Source: CBDDLD01 sp965230605 (GTDB taxonomy: Bacteria > Bacteroidota > Bacteroidia > Flavobacteriales > Flavobacteriaceae). Taken from it: a stretch of 64,000 nucleotides of DNA. The position numbers and the translations under genes were made by a program. Position 1 is the first letter of the stretch; the number at the start of each line of letters is the position of its first letter. Where the stretch lies: assembly GCA_965230605.1 (NCBI GenBank), contig CBDDLD010000004.1:1240001-1304000 (forward strand). The letters run 5' to 3'. The notes under the pieces were generated by a model that did no database searches, was not told the origin of the DNA, and saw only the letters and a program-made list of their open reading frames with translations. Positions 60,916 to 64,000 of the stretch are shown in pieces.

Positions 60916-60953
60916 GAATTTTAGTTAATTTTAATGGAATATATATAATGGAT
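60916..60953. other. Spacer after the integrase
   Basis: AT-rich stretch without a gene between the integrase stop and the palindrome at 60954; it includes ATATATATAATGGATATAAAC-like tracts that may hold a cassette promoter, but no TAnnTTTG consensus is seen. Confidence 0.5.
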
Positions 60954-60986
60954 ATAAACACAATTGTGTTTATTCCTACGTTGTAC
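60954..60986 (+). promoter_or_regulatory. Putative attI-like recombination site
   Basis: Perfect 20-bp palindrome at 60954-60973 with core CACAATTGTG, followed by CCTACGTTGTAC where GTTGTAC (60980-60986) matches the GTTRRRY-like start of the cassette sites. It lies directly after the integrase and before the first cassette gene, where an attI would be. Confidence 0.5.
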
Positions 60987-61018
60987 TTCATTAAATAAAT
61001 GCCAAATATGGGTTGGAA

Positions 61019-61405
61019 ATGGAAAAAGAATACTCGATTTATCTAGACTCAAAAAAAATTGGAACGACAAGACTTGAAAAAGCAAATGCTCCAATGGGAG
61101 TTGTCTTTGGAAAATTAAGATTTGATGAAAAAGAATGGAGCTATGATTTTATTAAAGCCTATTGTAAAGACAAAAACATTGACCTAGCTGATGATTATCC
61201 AAAAGATAAGTTAATCTCAACTAGAACAATAGACGCTTTAGTAATTAGGAACGAACAAGGAGTCGAAATCAAAGGAGTGGGAAATCAGATTAGCGGAATG
61301 GATAGTGAAGGATTTGAAATTTCAATTGAAGGGATTTCTTACCCATTTTATGAAGAAGAATTTCCTCACCATGTACAAGCTTACAATGAGATGTTTAAAG
61401 AATAA
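61019..61405 (+). CDS. Cassette gene 1: conserved hypothetical protein
   Basis: 128 aa from the ATG at 61019 (a TTG at 61013 is also in frame). No known domain is recognised: a mixed alpha/beta protein with EISIEGISYPFYEEEFPHHV near the end. No signal peptide. It is the only gene of the first cassette (about 60981-61468), in the same orientation as the integrase. Possibly an immunity-like or stress protein, but nothing in the sequence shows that. Confidence 0.7.
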   Translation: MEKEYSIYLDSKKIGTTRLEKANAPMGVVFGKLRFDEKEWSYDFIKAYCKDKNIDLADDYPKDKLISTRTIDALVIRNEQGVEIKGVGNQISGMDSEGFEISIEGISYPFYEEEFPHHVQAYNEMFKE

Positions 61406-61416
61406 AAAACGAAAGT

Positions 61417-61472
61417 ACAACAAGGTGTATAGTGCATACCCTCCGGGATACGCACCATACACAAACCGTTGG
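61417..61472. repeat. attC-like site 1
   Basis: 56 bp, starting ACAACAAGGTGTAT and ending ACACAAACCGTTGG. Outer arms CAAC/GTTG, GTGTAT/ATACAC and GTGC/GCAC are inverted, with CCC-TCC-GGG at the tip. Short single-hairpin type. It begins 12 bp after the cassette 1 stop codon. Confidence 0.75.
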
Positions 61473-61479
61473 CAATAAT

Positions 61480-61848
61480 TTGAAAAAGCTACTTTACATA
61501 ACAATTTCTCTGACTTTCATTCTGACCTTTTCTTGCGGACAAAATTCTGCTGAAAAAAAACTGAATGGAAAATGGTACGAAACCGAGAATCCGAAAATAT
61601 TCTGGGTGTTTGACTCAGATAAACTGGAATTTATTGATGAGGACAATGCGAATGTGGAATGGAGTGCGACGGATTCAAAAATTGAGTTTATTTATCGGAC
61701 TTATGTCTGGGACTCTTTAGGAAAGAAAGTTGATACAGAGGACAAAATCTTAATTGAATACAAACTATCCGAAAATGAAGATACATTGTCAGGGACTTTA
61801 ACGAACAGTTTCGGAAAACACAAATTCGGGCTTATAAGGACTGAATGA
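61480..61848 (+). CDS. Cassette gene 2a: small lipoprotein
   Basis: 122 aa from the TTG at 61480, giving (M)KKLLYITISLTFILTFSCGQ with a lipobox cysteine near 19. A start at 61432 would translate the attC site and is rejected. The mature part resembles small lipocalin-like or DUF-type lipoproteins (KLNGKWYETENPKIFWVFDS near 30, FGKHKFGLIRTE at the end). It is the first of two genes in cassette 2. Confidence 0.72.
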   Translation: MKKLLYITISLTFILTFSCGQNSAEKKLNGKWYETENPKIFWVFDSDKLEFIDEDNANVEWSATDSKIEFIYRTYVWDSLGKKVDTEDKILIEYKLSENEDTLSGTLTNSFGKHKFGLIRTE

Positions 61849-61875
61849 TAAATACATTAAGAAAGATAGAATTAA

Positions 61876-62127
61876 GTGGATAAATTAGATAAAGAAGTTT
61901 TATACTGGTCAATCTGGAAATTGATTCAATATATCTATGCAATTGCTCTAATTTTAGGAGTCTGCGTTGGAATACTTACTTTATTTTATTTCTTAAATGG
62001 AATGAATGATGAAAGAATAAGTCAAACTGGTTTGATAACTGTTTGGACAATTATAATTTCAGTAATTATAATAAGAAATATTCTTAAACCATACTTTAGA
62101 AAAAAGACTAATAACTATATGGATTAA
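61876..62127 (+). CDS. Cassette gene 2b: small two-helix membrane protein
   Basis: 83 aa starting at a GTG (61876). Two transmembrane helices, about 15-37 (IYAIALILGVCVGILTLFYF) and 52-68 (VWTIIISVIIIRNIL), with a basic C-terminus (KPYFRKKTNNYMD). No family recognised. Second gene of cassette 2, 27 bp after the lipoprotein. Confidence 0.65.
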   Translation: MDKLDKEVLYWSIWKLIQYIYAIALILGVCVGILTLFYFLNGMNDERISQTGLITVWTIIISVIIIRNILKPYFRKKTNNYMD

Positions 62128-62144
62128 TGAATAAAAACTATTGC

Positions 62145-62293
62145 CAACAATGTATAACCGCAATTACGGTGGATTCGACTACCCTTCGGCTTCGCTCAGG
62201 GCAGGCTAGAATCCACTCGGAATTGCTTATGTTAGCACTGAACCAAAAAACAGTAACTTTAAACCCGTAACTGACGGTTATACGTGACCGTTG
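62145..62293. repeat. attC-like site 2 (with loop insertion)
   Basis: 149 bp. Outer arms CAACAATGTATAACCG and CGGTTATACGTGACCGTTG; GTATAACCG and CGGTTATAC pair perfectly. Inner arm CAATTACGG-TGGATTC pairs with GAATCCACTCGGAATTG. The tip of this arm holds an extra ~24-bp REP-like sequence (CCTTCGGCTTCGCTCAGG) absent from the otherwise similar site 4. Confidence 0.8.
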
Positions 62294-62304
62294 TAAGTAA
62301 TGTG

Positions 62305-62973
62305 ATGAACGAAACGGAAAACAGAACATTAGAAGAATTATTTGATGCTTATTCAAAAGGGCAAAGACATTTTCTGAATTGGGATTTTGATGAAGACCTT
62401 TCTGTAAATGGAAAAGACTTGTCTGATATATTTTTCGAAAATTGTTTTCTTTTCCTTGATTTTAGAGATGCGAAATTAAATGGAGCGAAATTCTTGGGTT
62501 GCAATATAAAAACGGCTGACTTTAGAAATTCGGATTTGACCAACGCAACAATTAAAAATTGTTCTGTCGAATCAACTATGTTCAAAGGAGCAAAAACGGA
62601 AAATCTGACTTTCCAAGAAAATTATTGTTTCGGAAATACAGTCGGACAAAAAGACTTTGCGGAATTATTTAAAAATTCTGATGAATTTTACACAAGAGTT
62701 AGAATTACCAATGGATTTCCTAATGGACACGGAATTGGGAATATACTAACAGGACATATAATACAAGGAGAAATAAATGTAAATGATTTACTTCTGACAA
62801 GTGATGGAACTGAAATCCCAATCGTTGAAGTTCAATTTATGAATATGGTACCAAAACGACAGGATTTTGCAATTACTATTCCCCGAGAATTTGACAATGC
62901 AGAAAATTGGGGAAAATTATTTGGAACTGAATTTAAAATAAAAAACACTACTTACAACAATGGCTATAAGTAA
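62305..62973 (+). CDS. Cassette gene 3: pentapeptide repeat protein
   Basis: 222 aa from the ATG at 62305; upstream in-frame GTG/TTG codons lie in the attC site. Pentapeptide repeats (A-D/N-L/F-x-x) span about residues 44-105 (LDFRDAKLNGAKFLGCN, TADFRNSDLTNATIKNC), forming a right-handed beta helix; the C-terminal half is a separate alpha/beta domain (DLLLTSDGTEIPIVEVQFMN). The partner is unknown. Its last codons overlap the start of attC site 3. Confidence 0.82.
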   Translation: MNETENRTLEELFDAYSKGQRHFLNWDFDEDLSVNGKDLSDIFFENCFLFLDFRDAKLNGAKFLGCNIKTADFRNSDLTNATIKNCSVESTMFKGAKTENLTFQENYCFGNTVGQKDFAELFKNSDEFYTRVRITNGFPNGHGIGNILTGHIIQGEINVNDLLLTSDGTEIPIVEVQFMNMVPKRQDFAITIPREFDNAENWGKLFGTEFKIKNTTYNNGYK

Positions 62974-63079
62974 TTGCTTGTTCTCACCTACTTCTGAAAA
63001 TCCTCGCGGATTTTCAGCTTGGTGTGCACTTGCAAAGTTAAGTGCTAAACCACGCAACTACTCATAGCCCAAACCGTTG
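62955..63079. repeat. attC-like site 3
   Basis: 125 bp, from CAACAATGGCTAT to ATAGCCCAAACCGTTG. Arms: GGCTAT/ATAGCC, TTGC/GCAA. Two inner hairpins: CTGAAAATCC-TCGC-GGATTTTCAG (perfect 10 bp) and GCACTT/AAGTGC. Starts inside the 3' end of the pentapeptide gene. Confidence 0.8.
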
Positions 63080-63115
63080 TGTGTAAGCTGACAAAGAATC
63101 CGTTAAATAAGAGAA

Positions 63116-63706
63116 ATGGGGATATTTGATTTTATGAAAGGTAACAAAAAGGCTAAGTCGGAAAAGACCGAAAAGCCGTCGCCTGAACAAAAGTTATTCT
63201 CTGAAAAAGCTATGGAAATAGTAATTCCGACTTTTGAGCAGTTCGGATTTAAAAAACACCGAATTGAAATCGGAAAACATTCATCAATAATAATTTATCG
63301 AAAGAACAATCAATATCTAAAAATATCGAGCACTACCTATCCGACTGACTTTCCTTATTGTTATAACATAATTTTCGGAGATGGAGACAGTGAAGATGTA
63401 TTTGAATATGATTGGAATTCAATTGCACTTTGGAGATTTAAGAGAGAAATTGAACAAAGTTCAAAAGCGTCTGAATATGAGTTCCCAACAAAAAAGGGAG
63501 TTGAATCAAGCTTAAAAAATGCGAATACGGAATTGAAAAAATATGGACTGACATTTCTAAACGGAGAAATGGACTTGTTTTATAAAATTAGAAAGGAACA
63601 AAATCAAAACAGAGAACCTTACAAAATCTATTCGCCTGATGAAAATGGGAAATACCAAACTTCATTCGAGCCGAAAAGTGTGGAGCAAAAGAAAAAATAC
63701 AGTTGA
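63116..63706 (+). CDS. Cassette gene 4: hypothetical cytosolic protein
   Basis: 196 aa. A short basic/acidic N-terminus (FMKGNKKAKSEKTEKPSPEQ) precedes an alpha/beta domain (IVIPTFEQFGFKKHRIEIGK near 36, YNIIFGDGDSEDVFEYDW near 84). It weakly recalls immunity-type or DUF-only cassette proteins; no confident family. Single gene of cassette 4, same orientation as the integrase. It ends 17 bp before attC site 4. Confidence 0.65.
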   Translation: MGIFDFMKGNKKAKSEKTEKPSPEQKLFSEKAMEIVIPTFEQFGFKKHRIEIGKHSSIIIYRKNNQYLKISSTTYPTDFPYCYNIIFGDGDSEDVFEYDWNSIALWRFKREIEQSSKASEYEFPTKKGVESSLKNANTELKKYGLTFLNGEMDLFYKIRKEQNQNREPYKIYSPDENGKYQTSFEPKSVEQKKKYS

Positions 63707-63725
63707 ATAAAAAAAAGCCTACACA

Positions 63726-63852
63726 CAACAATGTATAACCGCAATTACTGCGGATTCGACTACGTCCGAATCCACTCGGAATTGCGAGCGTCAGTTATAA
63801 ATCGAAAAATAGTAATTTAAAACCCGTAACTGACGGTTATACGAGACCGTTG
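63726..63852. repeat. attC-like site 4
   Basis: 127 bp. Outer arms CAACAATGTATAACCG / CGGTTATACGAGACCGTTG. Two inner hairpins: CAATTACTGCGGATTCG / CGAATCCACTCGGAATTG, and CGTCAGTTAT / GTAACTGACG. Nearly the same as site 2 but without the inserted loop sequence. Confidence 0.85.
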
Positions 63853-63868
63853 TAGCACATTTGATAAA

Positions 63869-64000
63869 ATGCACAGATTAATAATCGGAATCTTTATTTT
63901 GACCATAATTACAAGTTGTAAGAACAATATAAATTGCAACGTTGACCAAACTATGATTAGGTCAAACGACAGCATTATTGCAACGGTTAAATCTGACTCT
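63869..64000 (+). CDS. Cassette gene 5: lipoprotein (partial, cut by window end)
   Basis: Frame open from ATG 63869 to the window edge (44 codons). MHRLIIGIFILTIITSCKNN is a lipoprotein signal with a lipobox cysteine at residue 17. The mature part starts NINCNVDQTMIRSN; nothing further can be assigned. It begins 16 bp after attC site 4, like the other cassette genes. Confidence 0.7.
   Translation, partial: MHRLIIGIFILTIITSCKNNINCNVDQTMIRSNDSIIATVKSDS

Noticed and set aside
61432..61479. Start of cassette gene 2a within the attC-like site
   Set aside because: It would place recombination-site sequence before the signal peptide; the TTG at 61480 gives a clean lipoprotein signal.
60980..64000. 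Repeats between cassette genes as a CRISPR array
   Set aside because: Repeats are 56-149 bp, variable, hundreds of bases apart and separated by genes; no cas genes nearby.

Overview
The window is an AT-rich chromosomal segment of a member of the Bacteroidota, most likely a marine Flavobacteriaceae. The evidence is the repeated flavobacterial promoter signature (TTG, 18-20 nt, TAnnTTTG) before tRNA, HU and MATE genes, many flavobacterial protein families (DUF4290, Lacal_2735, TIGR03643, DUF2911, fused CcsBA, RHS/JAB proteins) and near absence of Shine-Dalgarno sites. The genus assignment (something like Lacinutrix, Winogradskyella or Psychroserpens) is only a guess.

Layout. 1-2773: polyamine operon (arginine decarboxylase, agmatinase, deoxyhypusine-synthase-like; cut by the window start). 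3240-11701: housekeeping genes, including tRNA-Met, an aminotransferase, YqgE, HU, fmt, recQ, an AAA ATPase, DUF493, DUF4290 and murA. 11863-20874: a light/photo-oxidative stress block of fourteen co-directional genes: two photolyase/cryptochrome proteins, GTP cyclohydrolase I, SDR, glutathione peroxidase, TspO, SRPBCC, TIGR03643, a frameshifted DUF2256, an ABC1 kinase and a TetR-like regulator. It appears to be driven by two promoters that share one inverted-repeat operator with identical geometry.

20988-36774: mixed metabolism and envelope genes: aquaporin, DUF2911, sodium symporter with a 37-aa companion and PIG-L deacetylase, MscS channel, Maf, UbiA-type prenyltransferase, KdsC, Crp/Fnr, truncated hemoglobin and CcsBA cytochrome c assembly. 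36905-50563: a 13 kb accessory region bracketed by two 222-bp inverted repeats. It holds a sterol desaturase, hypothetical genes, several smaller repeats, and a 2625-aa secreted RHS protein with a JAB-type tail, followed by two nearly identical lipoprotein genes made by a tandem duplication of 640 bp. 50824-59087: MATE exporter, a trans-sulfuration enzyme with BshB1 (bacillithiol), tRNA-His, GIY-YIG, two M28 peptidase lipoproteins, DUF3108 and tRNA-Ser.

59072-64000: an integrative element at the 3' end of tRNA-Ser. A 20-bp copy of the tRNA end is duplicated 153 bp downstream. Then come a small zinc-ribbon gene, a divergent tyrosine recombinase, and an array of small co-directional genes separated by four structured elements. 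Each element begins CAAC and ends GTTG, can fold into hairpins, and looks like an integron attC site, yet the recombinase lacks the insertion typical of IntI. This integron-like cassette array with a Xer-like integrase is the most interesting system in the window. It runs off the right edge.
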